Source: Pseudomonadota bacterium (GTDB lineage Bacteria; Pseudomonadota; Alphaproteobacteria; Acetobacterales; Acetobacteraceae). Taken from it: 7,955 bases of DNA. The stretch spans positions 1-7,955 of the forward strand of contig JAKAZX010000171.1 of NCBI GenBank assembly GCA_021826485.1. Direction: 5' to 3'. The notes beneath the pieces are model-generated. The model worked only from the letters and a program-made list of their open reading frames with translations. It was not told where the DNA came from and did no database searches. This document shows positions 1-7,517 of this stretch, in pieces. Each line of letters starts with the position of its first letter. Position 1 is the stretch's first letter. The translations under genes were made by a program, and so were the position numbers.

Positions 1-2276
1 TCGACCGGCATGGCGGCCGGCTCCGCGCCTTCCCCCGGTGCAGCTTCGGCGGCGGCCGGCGCCGGCATGCTCTCCGCCGTGCCCGGCTCCGCCTCGCGGC
101 GGCCACCGCGCCGGCGACGGCGGCGGCGGCGACGGCGCTCGGGATCCTCGGCGGACGCGGCGGGTTCCGCCCCGTCCGGCGCGGCCCCACCCTCCTCGAC
201 CTCGCCCTCGGCATCGGTGTCGGCGTCGCTCTCGGTCTCGTCGTCGGCATCCGCCGCCAGTTCGGCGGTCGGCGGCGGCGCGGCGGGGGCCACCGGGGCC
301 GGCCGCTCGAACTCCGGCAGCGCCGGCTTCAGCCGCTCGATGCGGATCTCCGGCGGGACCAAGCGGTCATCCGGTTCGAACGTCACGCGCATCGCATAGC
401 GCGACTCGATCTCCGCCAGGCGTTCGCGCTTGTGGTTGAGCAGATACAGCGCGACCGCGCCGGCCACCTGCACGCGGATGGCGCTGGCGCGCGCCTTCGC
501 CCCTTCCTCCTCGATCGCGCGCAGCACGTGGATCGCGCTGCTTTCGATGCTGCGGACATGGCCGGTGCCGCCGCAATGCGGGCAGGGCGTGAAGCTGGTC
601 TCGGCCAGCGAGGGGCGCAGCCGCTGGCGGCTCATTTCCAGCAGGCCGAAATGCGAGATGTGGCCCACCTGGATGCGCGCCCGATCGACCTTCAGCGCGT
701 CCTTCAGGCGCCGCTCGACCATGGCGTTGTGCTTGCGCGCCTCCATGTCGATGAAGTCGATCACGATCAGGCCGGCAAGGTCGCGCAGACGCAACTGCCG
801 TGCCACTTCGTCGGCGGCTTCCAGATTGGTGCGCAGCGCGGTTTCCTCGATGCCGCGTTCGCGCGTCGAGCGGCCGGAGTTCACGTCGATGGCGACCAGC
901 GCCTCCGTCTGGTTGATCACCAGATAGCCGCCGGAGCGCAACTGCACGGTCGGCGCCAGCATCGCATCGAGCTGCGCCTCGACCTGGAACTTGGCGAACA
1001 GCGGCTGGCCGTTGCCGCGCCAGAGCTGCACCTTGCGCGCGTGCGTCGGCATCAGCATGCGCATGAAGTCGTGCGCGCTGCGCCAGCCCTCCTCGCCATC
1101 GACGGTCACTTCGTCGATGTCGCGGGAATAGACATCGCGGATGGCGCGCTTGATCAGCGACGCTTCCTCGTAGATCAGCGCGGGGGCGACGGATTTCAGC
1201 GTGTGCTCGCGGATGTCGTCCCACAGCCGCATCAGGTATTCGCAGTCGCGCTTGATCTCGGGCTTTGGCCGGTTGGCGCCGGCGGTGCGCACGATCAGGC
1301 CCATGCCCTGCGGGATTTCCAGCTCGGCGGTGATCTCCTTCAGCCGCCGGCGGTCGGCGGCGGAGGTGATCTTGCGGGAGATGCCGCCGCCGCGCGGCGA
1401 ATTGGGCATCAGCACGCAGTAGCGGCCGGCCAGCGAGATATAGGTGGTCAGCGCCGCGCCCTTGGTGCCCCGCTCCTCCTTGACCACCTGGACCAGCATG
1501 ATCTGCCGGCGCTTGATGACCTCCTGGATGCGGTAGTTGCGCAGGAAACGGGCGGTGCGGCGGGCATGGGCGTCATCGGCGCCCTCGCTGTGCTCGTTCT
1601 CCCCGCCGATCGTCTCCGGCGGCGGCATGTCCTCGGCCGGCACCTCGATATCGGGCTGGTCGCTCTCGGACAGCAGGGCGGCCGGCGGAGGGGACGATTC
1701 CTCGGCCTCGATCACCTCGCCGAAGCGTTCCTCCCGCTCGATCGCGGCGGCCTGGGCGGGGCGCGGCGGTTCGTCCGCCGCCGCTGCCGCATCCTCCGCC
1801 AGCGCGGCCGGTTCTGCCGCCGGTTCCGCGGGCAGGGCCGAGACATCGGGGTCGGCCGCGGCCTCGGTGGCCACCACATCTTCCGCGGCGGCGGGCGGCG
1901 GTTCCGCGGCGGGTTCGGCCGGCGCCGCAGCGGACGGTTCCGGCCGCGGCTCGTCATCGGCCTCCTCGCGCTCGGCCTCCTCGCGCGCTTCCTCGGCCTG
2001 CATGGCCAGCAGGCGCTGCCGGTCGGCGACCGGGATCTGATAATAGTCGGGGTGGATTTCGCTGAACGCCAGGAACCCGTGGCGTCCGCCGCCGTATTCG
2101 ACGAAAGCGGCCTGAAGGCTCGGCTCTACCCGCACGACCTTGGCGAGGTAGATATTGCCCTTGAGCTGCTTCTTGGTTGATGTCTCTACGTCGAAATCTT
2201 CAAGCCGGTTCCCGTCCAGCACCACGACACGGGTTTCTTCCGCGTGCGTGGAGTCGATCAACATGCGCTTGGTCAT
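1..2276 (-). CDS. rne: Ribonuclease E (5' part complete, C-terminal end beyond the left edge)
   Basis: Endoribonuclease of the RNase E/G family, which starts mRNA decay and processes rRNA and tRNA precursors; in many bacteria its C-terminal tail scaffolds the degradosome. 758 codons are visible without a stop. The N-terminus (MTKRMLIDSTHAEETRVVVL) and the S1 start (KGNIYLAKVVRVEPSLQAAF) match the family. The S1 domain is interrupted by an Ala/Pro/Glu-rich insertion at about residues 88-240 and resumes at RNYRIQEVIKRRQIMLVQVV. The DNase I-like catalytic domain has the Mg-binding aspartates D464 (AIDVNSGRST) and D507 (LIVIDFIDM), and the Zn-link cysteines C565 and C568 (CPHCGGTG). Their spacing (43 and 101 residues) equals that of E. 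coli D303/D346/C404. The tail is acidic and Ala/Pro-rich with ten consecutive arginines at 714-723 (nt 108-137), a probable RNA-binding patch. The ATG is preceded by GGAG at 2288-2291 (11 nt) and GAGG at 2281-2284 (4 nt). RNase G is unlikely because of the S1 insert and long tail. Confidence 0.97.
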   Translation of the reverse strand, partial: MTKRMLIDSTHAEETRVVVLDGNRLEDFDVETSTKKQLKGNIYLAKVVRVEPSLQAAFVEYGGGRHGFLAFSEIHPDYYQIPVADRQRLLAMQAEEAREEAEREEADDEPRPEPSAAAPAEPAAEPPPAAAEDVVATEAAADPDVSALPAEPAAEPAALAEDAAAAADEPPRPAQAAAIEREERFGEVIEAEESSPPPAALLSESDQPDIEVPAEDMPPPETIGGENEHSEGADDAHARRTARFLRNYRIQEVIKRRQIMLVQVVKEERGTKGAALTTYISLAGRYCVLMPNSPRGGGISRKITSAADRRRLKEITAELEIPQGMGLIVRTAGANRPKPEIKRDCEYLMRLWDDIREHTLKSVAPALIYEEASLIKRAIRDVYSRDIDEVTVDGEEGWRSAHDFMRMLMPTHARKVQLWRGNGQPLFAKFQVEAQLDAMLAPTVQLRSGGYLVINQTEALVAIDVNSGRSTRERGIEETALRTNLEAADEVARQLRLRDLAGLIVIDFIDMEARKHNAMVERRLKDALKVDRARIQVGHISHFGLLEMSRQRLRPSLAETSFTPCPHCGGTGHVRSIESSAIHVLRAIEEEGAKARASAIRVQVAGAVALYLLNHKRERLAEIESRYAMRVTFEPDDRLVPPEIRIERLKPALPEFERPAPVAPAAPPPTAELAADADDETESDADTDAEGEVEEGGAAPDGAEPAASAEDPERRRRRRRRRRGGRREAEPGTAESMPAPAAAEAAPGEGAEPAAMPV

Positions 2277-2554
2277 TCAGCCTCGAACTCCGGTATGCCG
2301 CCCGGCCGCGCGCCAATGCGCTTGCGGGGCGACAGGATGGGGGGGAGGAGGGCTGATGCGTCCGCAGTGACAGCACGGCGAAGGCGACGCTCCCGCCCCG
2401 TCCGACAACCGGCGCGGCCCGGAACGGGGGGCGCCGAGGATCAGGGCGGAGGGCGGCGGGAGTGGCGTCGGCCATGAAAATCCATGTCTGCGGGCACACC
2501 ATCCGTCATACGGACGGCGCTGCCCTCGTGTCGGTGCCGGCGGGGATGCGGCTG

Positions 2555-2580
2555 CGGCATGGCCTGATCGGGCCATGCCG
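2555..2580 (-). other. Perfect 10-bp hairpin in the presumed rne mRNA leader
   Basis: CGGCATGGCC and GGCCATGCCG are exact reverse complements around a 6-nt loop (TGATCG on the plus strand). No T-tract follows on either strand, so it does not look like an intrinsic terminator. It lies about 280 nt upstream of the rne start, within the 5' untranslated RNA if transcription begins near the AT-rich patch. In E. coli, hairpins of the rne leader mediate feedback control by RNase E; applying that here is inference. Confidence 0.6.
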
Positions 2581-2675
2581 GCGCGGCGCCAGCGGCGGCC
2601 ACGATGGCGCAAACGCGGGCGCGCCGCAAGCAGGACCGTGGCCCCCACGCCACGATCCGCCAGCGAAGCGAGCCG

Positions 2676-2720
2676 GTGACTCCTTGTTCATCAACGTGCA
2701 AGGTGCTTTTCCGGAGTCAC
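2676..2720. repeat. 8-bp inverted repeat with a GANTC site in each arm
   Basis: GTGACTCC at 2676-2683 and GGAGTCAC at 2713-2720 are exact reverse complements separated by 29 bp. Each arm contains GANTC (GACTC at 2678-2682, GAGTC at 2714-2718), the target of the alphaproteobacterial cell-cycle methyltransferase CcrM. The element sits in the AT-richest part of the divergent intergenic region, where promoters or an operator would be expected. An operator role is inference; a chance repeat of this length cannot be excluded. Confidence 0.45.
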
Positions 2721-2751
2721 TACGTTAAACAACCGGTCCAGTCCGCATATC

Positions 2752-2758
2752 AGGAGGG
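2752..2758 (+). promoter_or_regulatory. Ribosome binding site fixing the GTG start of amiC
   Basis: AGGAGGG lies 9 nt before the GTG at 2768 and is the strongest Shine-Dalgarno match among the annotated gene starts in the window. It supports the GTG over the next in-frame ATG (2834, residue 23), which would remove the signal peptide. Confidence 0.85.
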
Positions 2759-2767
2759 CGCCGCAAG

Positions 2768-3571
2768 GTGCTGACTCGCCGCCTGCTCCTGGCCCCTGGC
2801 CTCGCTGCCACCTTCACCCTGCCGGCGCGCGCCATGCAGCCGAAGACGGCGCCGCCAGGCGCGGTGCCGCTGGTCATGCTCGACCCCGGGCACGGCGGCA
2901 AGGACCCCGGGGCGATCGGCGTGTCCGGCACCTATGAGAAGCACGTGGCGCTGGCCACCGCGACCGAACTGCGCCGCCAGTTGCTCGCCACCGGCCGCTA
3001 CCGGGTGGAGCTGACGCGCGGGCATGACGTGTTCATCCCACTGGAGCAGCGGGTCGCCATCGCCGAGCGGCGCGGCGCGGTGCTGTTCGTCTCCATGCAC
3101 GCCGACGCGCTGACCGATCACTCGGTGCGCGGCGCCAGCGTCTACACCCTCTCGGCCACCGCCTCGGACGCGCAGAGCGCCGCGCTCGCCCGGCGGGAGA
3201 ATGCCGCCGACCGCTTCGCCGGGCCGGAATTCCGCAACACGCCCCCGGAAGTGGCGAAGATCCTGGCCAGCCTGGTGCGGCAAGAGACGCGGGTGCGCTC
3301 GGTGCGCTTGCAGCACAGCCTGGTCGGCAGCTTCGCCGGCGACCTGCCCCTGCTGGAGAATCCGTCCCGCCACGCCGGCTTCGTCGTGCTGAAGGCTGCG
3401 GACATCCCGAGCGTGCTGGTGGAGATGGGCTTCATGTCGAACCCGTCGGACGAGGCGGCGCTGCGGCAGGCGGCCCACCGCGCCCAGGTGGCGGAGGCGA
3501 TGCGCCATGCCATCGAGGCGTGGTTCGCCCAGACCATGCCGCCGAAACCACCCCTGCGCATGGCGGGTTGA
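2768..3571 (+). CDS. amiC: Exported N-acetylmuramoyl-L-alanine amidase (Amidase_3, AmiC-like)
   Basis: Periplasmic zinc amidase that cuts the bond between N-acetylmuramic acid and L-alanine of peptidoglycan, acting in daughter-cell separation and wall turnover. Residues 1-22 form a signal peptide with a twin-arginine-like start (TRRLLL, residues 3-8), a hydrophobic core and an ARA cleavage site after residue 22. The Amidase_3 domain follows directly (about 34-255). Visible Zn ligands are H42 (LDPGHGGKDPG), E57 (TYEKH) and H111 (SMHAD); E219 in VEMGFMSN is the catalytic glutamate. The stretch at about 145-190 corresponds to the regulatory segment that blocks the active site of E. coli AmiC-type enzymes until an EnvC/NlpD-like activator binds. 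At 267 aa there is no room for an N-terminal AMIN domain, which many proteobacterial AmiC proteins have, so septal targeting must differ. The gene starts with GTG behind a strong ribosome binding site and lies 48 bp before mrcA. Confidence 0.95.
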   Translation: MLTRRLLLAPGLAATFTLPARAMQPKTAPPGAVPLVMLDPGHGGKDPGAIGVSGTYEKHVALATATELRRQLLATGRYRVELTRGHDVFIPLEQRVAIAERRGAVLFVSMHADALTDHSVRGASVYTLSATASDAQSAALARRENAADRFAGPEFRNTPPEVAKILASLVRQETRVRSVRLQHSLVGSFAGDLPLLENPSRHAGFVVLKAADIPSVLVEMGFMSNPSDEAALRQAAHRAQVAEAMRHAIEAWFAQTMPPKPPLRMAG

Positions 3572-3619
3572 TCGGCGTCCGCCTACGCCGCCCACCCGTT
3601 TTGGTGTAAGCCCCGCCGC

Positions 3620-6247
3620 ATGACCGACCGCCTTTCCGCGGGCGAACCGCTCGCCACTCCGCCCCGGCCCGGTCGGCGCGCGCGCCCTGCCCCGAAACGG
3701 CGCCGGCCGGGCGGCGGCTGGCTCGGCCGCATCCTGGGCGCGCTGCTCGGCCTGCTGGTGCTGGCGATCGGCCTCGGCGGCGCGGCCGGCTGGGTCGCCT
3801 ATCGCCATTTCGCCGCCGGCCTGCCGGACGTGCAGGGCCTGCGCGACTACCAGCCGCCGGTGATGAGCCGCATCTATGCCGGCGATTCCCGCCTGCTCGC
3901 GGAACTGGCGACGGAGCGGCGCATCTTCGTGCCCTACGCGGCGATCCCCGACCTCGTGAAGCGCGCCTTCATCTCGGCCGAAGACCAGAAATTCTTCATC
4001 CATCACGGCGTCGATCCGCTGGCCATCCTGCGCGCCGCGGCGACCGACGTGATGCAGATGGGCCAGGGCCGGCGGCCGATCGGCGCCTCCACCATCACCC
4101 AGCAGGTGGCCAAGAACATGCTGCTGGGCAACGAGGTGTCGTTCAACCGCAAGGCCAAGGAAGTGCTGCTGGCGCTGCGGATGGAGCGGGCGCTGAGCAA
4201 GGAGCGCATCCTCGAACTCTATCTGAACGAGATCTATCTCGGCCTGTCCTCCTACGGCGTGGCGGCGGCGGCGCAGGCCTATTTCGACAAGCCGCTGGAC
4301 GACCTGACGGTGGCCGAGGCGGCGTTTCTGGCGGCGCTGCCGAAGGCGCCGAACAACTACAACCCGCAGCGCTTCCCCGAGGCCGCCCGCGCCCGGCGGG
4401 ACTGGGTGCTGGACCGCATGGTGGAAACCGGCACCATCACCGCCCAGCAGGCCGCGGCGGCCAAGGCGACGCCGATCGTCCCGGCCAGCTTCCACCGCCC
4501 CGATACGCTGCAGGGCGCCGACTATTTCACCGAGGAGGTGCGCCGCGCCCTGGTCGATCGGTTCGGGGCGGAGACGACGACGCAGGGCGGTCTGGTGGTG
4601 CGCACCACGCTTGACCCCGCCTTGCAAGCGGCAGCCGACCATGTGCTGCGCGACGGGCTGCTGCGCTACGACCAGCGGCGCGGCGGCTGGCGCGGGCCGG
4701 TCGCGCGCCTTCCCGCCGGCCCGGGCCTGCGCACCGGCTGGGCCGCGAGCCTCGCGGCCACCGCCCACCCGCCCGGCATGCTGGCGAACTGGACGCTGGC
4801 GGTGGTGCTGGACACCACCGACGCGGAGGCGCGGCTGGGCGTGCTGGAGCGCAGCCCGGGCGCGGTCGCCGATACGCCGCGCGTGCTGCCGATGCTGCTC
4901 GGGGAACTCGCATGGGCGCGGCCGGCGCCGCATGACCCGGGCGGCCCACTCGGCGCGGTGCCGCGGCGGGTGGCCGACGTGCTGAAGCCGGGCGACGTGG
5001 TGATGGCCGAGCGGGTCGGCGCGGAACCGGCGCGCGGCAAGACGCCGGCGCGCCCCGAACGGCTGCTGCTGCGCCAGATCCCGCAGGTCGAGGGTGCCTT
5101 GGTGGCGATGGACCCGGCGAGCGGCCGGGTGCTGGCGCTGTCCGGCGGCTGGTCGTTCGAAATGAGCCAGTTCGACCGCGCGACCCAGGCGCAGCGCCAG
5201 CCGGGATCGAGCTTCAAGCCGTTCGTCTATCTGACCGCCCTGGAACAGGGCATCTCACCCTCGCAGAAATACCTGGATGCGCCGTTCGTGGTCGATCTCG
5301 GCGCCCAGGGCAAATGGCGGCCCGGCAATTACGAGGGCGACTTCATGGGCGCGGTGCCGCTGCACGTGGCGCTGGAGGAGAGCCGCAATCTGGTGACCGT
5401 GCGCGTCGCCAACCAGATCGGCATGTCGGCCGTGGCCGATACCGCGATCGCCTTCCATCTGGTCGATCAGATGCCGCACGTGCTGCCGGAGGCGCTGGGC
5501 GCGATCGACACCACGGTGCTGCGCGAGGCCGGGGCCTATGCCGGCCTCGCCGCCGGCGGGCGGGAGGTGGCGCCGCGGCTGATCGACACGGTGCAGGACC
5601 GCGACGGGCACGTGGTCTGGCGCGCGCCCGGCCCGGAATGCGACGCCGCCTGCCAGGATCCGTCGCACCCGCCCGACCTGCCCGATCCGCGCAAGCAGAT
5701 CGCCGATGCGCAGAGCGTCTATCAGCTCAACCTGATGATGCAGGGGGTGGTGCAGCGCGGCACCGGCAAGCTGGCCGGCTTCGGCCCGGACCGCCAGATC
5801 GCCGGCAAGACCGGCACCAGCCAGGACTTCCAGGACGCCTGGTTCGCCGGCTTCACCCCCGACCTCGTGACCGTGGTATGGATCGGCTTCGACAGCCCGG
5901 CGAGCCTCGGCAACGGCGAGTCGGGCGGCACCGTCTCGGCGCCGGTGTGGCACGACTTCATGGCGGTCGCGCTGAAGGGCCGGCCGAATCTGAAATTCCC
6001 CGCCCCCGACGGGCTGACGGTGGCGAGCTACGACAGCGGCTTCGGCACCGTGACCGATGCGTTCAAGCCCGGCCAGCAGCCCGGCTTCTCCGCCCCGCTC
6101 GGCACCCCGCCACCCGGCCCGGCGCCGCCGCCCGACGCCACCGCCGCCAATGCGCCCGGCGGCCTGCCCGGCGCCCCCGGCACCGCGGCCACCGCCGCCG
6201 CCCCGCCGGCGCCGCACGGGGATTTGTCGCTGCCCGGCCTGTACTAG
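3620..6247 (+). CDS. mrcA: Penicillin-binding protein 1A (bifunctional transglycosylase/transpeptidase)
   Basis: Class A PBP of 875 aa that polymerises lipid II into glycan strands and cross-links the stem peptides. It has a basic, Pro-rich cytoplasmic N-terminus (1-34) and one membrane anchor at about 35-60. The GT51 glycosyltransferase has catalytic E121 in SAEDQKFF, GASTITQQ (155-162), RKAKE (177-181) and ELYLNEIYLG (199-208). A linker and OB-like region covers about 300-480. The transpeptidase has nucleophile S530 in GSSFKPF (SxxK, K533), SRN at 588-590 and KTGTS at 730-734. All catalytic motifs are intact. Residues 817-875 are a Pro/Ala/Gly-rich, probably disordered periplasmic tail. The ATG at 3620 has only a weak upstream Shine-Dalgarno (TAAG at 3607-3610), so expression may partly depend on coupling to amiC. 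Length is near the upper end for alphaproteobacterial PBP1A. A PBP1B/1C identity is less likely given the motif set and the neighbourhood. Confidence 0.97.
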   Translation: MTDRLSAGEPLATPPRPGRRARPAPKRRRPGGGWLGRILGALLGLLVLAIGLGGAAGWVAYRHFAAGLPDVQGLRDYQPPVMSRIYAGDSRLLAELATERRIFVPYAAIPDLVKRAFISAEDQKFFIHHGVDPLAILRAAATDVMQMGQGRRPIGASTITQQVAKNMLLGNEVSFNRKAKEVLLALRMERALSKERILELYLNEIYLGLSSYGVAAAAQAYFDKPLDDLTVAEAAFLAALPKAPNNYNPQRFPEAARARRDWVLDRMVETGTITAQQAAAAKATPIVPASFHRPDTLQGADYFTEEVRRALVDRFGAETTTQGGLVVRTTLDPALQAAADHVLRDGLLRYDQRRGGWRGPVARLPAGPGLRTGWAASLAATAHPPGMLANWTLAVVLDTTDAEARLGVLERSPGAVADTPRVLPMLLGELAWARPAPHDPGGPLGAVPRRVADVLKPGDVVMAERVGAEPARGKTPARPERLLLRQIPQVEGALVAMDPASGRVLALSGGWSFEMSQFDRATQAQRQPGSSFKPFVYLTALEQGISPSQKYLDAPFVVDLGAQGKWRPGNYEGDFMGAVPLHVALEESRNLVTVRVANQIGMSAVADTAIAFHLVDQMPHVLPEALGAIDTTVLREAGAYAGLAAGGREVAPRLIDTVQDRDGHVVWRAPGPECDAACQDPSHPPDLPDPRKQIADAQSVYQLNLMMQGVVQRGTGKLAGFGPDRQIAGKTGTSQDFQDAWFAGFTPDLVTVVWIGFDSPASLGNGESGGTVSAPVWHDFMAVALKGRPNLKFPAPDGLTVASYDSGFGTVTDAFKPGQQPGFSAPLGTPPPGPAPPPDATAANAPGGLPGAPGTAATAAAPPAPHGDLSLPGLY

Positions 6248-6313
6248 CGGAAACGCCCGCGCCGCCGCCCCGGACCATCGACAGGGCGCCGGGCGGACTG
6301 TATGCAGCGCCGC

Positions 6314-7445
6314 ATGTCCGCCGAAACCGACACGCTGAACGACCAGATCAGGCAGTCCGTCGCGCTGCTGAGGAGGCATCTTTGACTGGGATGCCGCCGT
6401 CGCGCGCCTGGCGGAGCTGAACGCCCGCGCGGAAGACCCCGCGCTGTGGAACGACGCGACGCTGGCCCAGAGCATCATGCGGGAGCGTACCCGGCTCGCC
6501 ACCGCCATCGAGGGCCTGCGCACGCTGGAGCGCGAGGTTGCCGACACCGTCGAGCTGATCGGCATGGCCGAGGCGGAGAGTGACGAAGCGATGGTGGCCG
6601 ACGGCCACGCCGCGCTGCGCAAGCTGGCGGCGGAGGCGAAGCGGCGCGAGATCGAAAGCCTGCTGTCCGGCGAGGCCGACGGCAACGACTGCTATGTCGA
6701 GATCAACGCCGGCGCCGGCGGCACCGAGGCGCAGGACTGGGCCGAGATGCTGATGCGCATGTACACGCGCTGGGCCGAACGGCACCGCTGCAAGGTGGAG
6801 ATGATCGAGGAGAGCGCGGGCGAGCAGGCCGGCATCAAGTCGGCGACGCTCCAGGTCTCCGGCACCAACGCCTATGGCTGGCTGAAGACCGAGGCAGGGG
6901 TGCACCGGCTGGTGCGCATCAGTCCGTTCGACTCGGCGGCGCGGCGGCAGACCAGCTTCGCCAGCGTCTGGGTCTATCCCGTGGTCGATGACACGATCGA
7001 CGTGCAGATCAACGAAGGCGACCTGAAGGTGGACACCTACCGCGCCTCCGGCGCTGGCGGGCAGCACGTCAACAAGACCGAAAGCGCCATCCGCATCACC
7101 CACATGCCGACCGGCATCGTGGTCGCCTGCCAGACCGACCGCAGCCAGCACCGCAACCGCGCGACCGCGATGGCGATGCTGAAGGCGCGGCTCTACGAGG
7201 CCGAACTGCAGCGGCGCGAGGCGGCGGCGGCGGCGCAGGAGAACGCCAAGACCGATATCGGCTGGGGCCACCAGATCCGCAGCTATGTGCTGGCGCCGTA
7301 CCAGTTGGTGAAGGACCTGCGTACCGGGGTGGAACGCGGCAACCCCGCCGCGGTGCTGGACGGCGACCTGGACGAATTCATGGCCGCGGCGCTGGCCGCC
7401 CGCGTCGGCGCCACCCGCAGCGAGGCGAGTGCGCAGGCGCAATAG
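6314..7445 (+). CDS. prfB: Peptide chain release factor 2, with programmed +1 frameshift
   Basis: RF2 recognises UGA and UAA in the ribosomal A site and triggers hydrolysis of peptidyl-tRNA. The gene is read as 6314-6382 (23 codons, MSAETDTLNDQIRQSVALLR...), then shifts +1 over T6383 and continues from GAC 6384 to TAG 7443-7445, for 376 aa. The joined protein aligns with E. coli RF2 through the whole length. It has the SPF stop-recognition tripeptide at 203-205, the GGQ peptidyl-transferase motif at 248-250, and Ala at the position of E. coli residue 246 (the K-12 variant has Thr there). An in-frame ATG at 6302 would add four residues (MQRR) and has a GGCGGA 4 nt upstream; I prefer 6314 from family similarity, but this is undecided. 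The ATG at 6477 is an internal methionine and not the start. The gene lies 66 bp after mrcA and is probably co-transcribed with it. Confidence 0.97.
6371..6386 (+). promoter_or_regulatory. RF2 autoregulatory +1 frameshift site
   Basis: AGGAGG (6371-6376), a 3-nt spacer CAT, then the slippery CTT (6380-6382) and in-frame stop TGA (6383-6385) followed by C. This matches the E. coli prfB arrangement, including the 3-nt spacing between the internal Shine-Dalgarno and CTT. When RF2 is scarce the ribosome pauses at UGA and slips +1 to read GAC; when RF2 is abundant, translation ends after a 23-residue peptide. Confidence 0.97.
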
Positions 7446-7453
7446 GCCGGGCG

Positions 7454-7477
7454 GCCGGGCATTTCCCATCGCCCGGC
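7454..7477 (+). other. Inverted repeat between prfB and tatB
   Basis: GCCGGGC (7454-7460) and GCCCGGC (7471-7477) can form a 7-bp GC stem with a 10-nt loop just after the prfB stop. A second GCCGGGC copy at 7446-7452 could compete as the left arm. Only a short ATTCCT follows, so it is at best a weak terminator or an mRNA 3'-end stabiliser. It may lower read-through into tatB. Confidence 0.35.
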
Positions 7478-7517
7478 ATTCCTGCTAGCAGACGCGCCCG
7501 GTGGAGTGCCCGCGCGC

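Larger units (their letters stand above)
2277..2767. promoter_or_regulatory. Divergent intergenic region between rne and amiC
   Basis: About 490 bp with no convincing gene separate the two divergent starts, so promoters for both rne (minus) and the amiC-mrcA-prfB direction (plus) should lie here. The rne-proximal part is very GC-rich and contains several short inverted repeats: 2555-2580, 2502-2514 (5-bp stem, CAT in the loop) and 2637-2654 (6-bp stem). The amiC-proximal 2684-2732 is clearly AT-richer and is the best place for a promoter. I could not assign a pair of -35/-10 boxes with normal spacing on either strand, so no promoter is placed. Short open frames in this stretch have Arg/Pro/Ala composition typical of GC-rich noise. 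Confidence 0.7.

Noticed and set aside
432..2180. 582-codon open frame on the plus strand opposite rne
   Set aside because: It is antisense to a clear RNase E with intact catalytic motifs. Its His/Arg/Ala/Gly-rich composition is what the complementary strand of a GC-rich gene gives, and it resembles no family I know.
2555..2580. Intrinsic terminator
   Set aside because: The stem is strong, but no T-tract follows on either strand, and no gene ends nearby.
2277..2648. 123-codon minus-strand frame whose TGA abuts the rne ATG
   Set aside because: The arrangement suggests translational coupling, but the product is Pro/Arg/Ala noise with no recognisable domain and no clear ribosome binding site. 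The hairpins in the same stretch fit a leader better.
2684..2750. Sigma-70 promoter boxes near TTGTTC, TTGTTT or CATATC
   Set aside because: No -35/-10 pair with 16-18 bp spacing and reasonable consensus could be found on either strand.
2750..4933. 727-codon open frame on the minus strand opposite amiC and mrcA
   Set aside because: It covers two well-supported genes in antisense and is full of His/Arg/Gly/Gln runs typical of GC-rich shadow frames.
6383..6385. prfB as a pseudogene because of an in-frame TGA
   Set aside because: The stop is part of the canonical RF2 frameshift site, and the +1 frame continues the family alignment without a gap.
5255..7469. Long minus-strand open frames (476 and 373 codons) opposite mrcA and prfB
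   Set aside because: Same antisense composition artefact; the plus-strand genes have complete conserved motifs.
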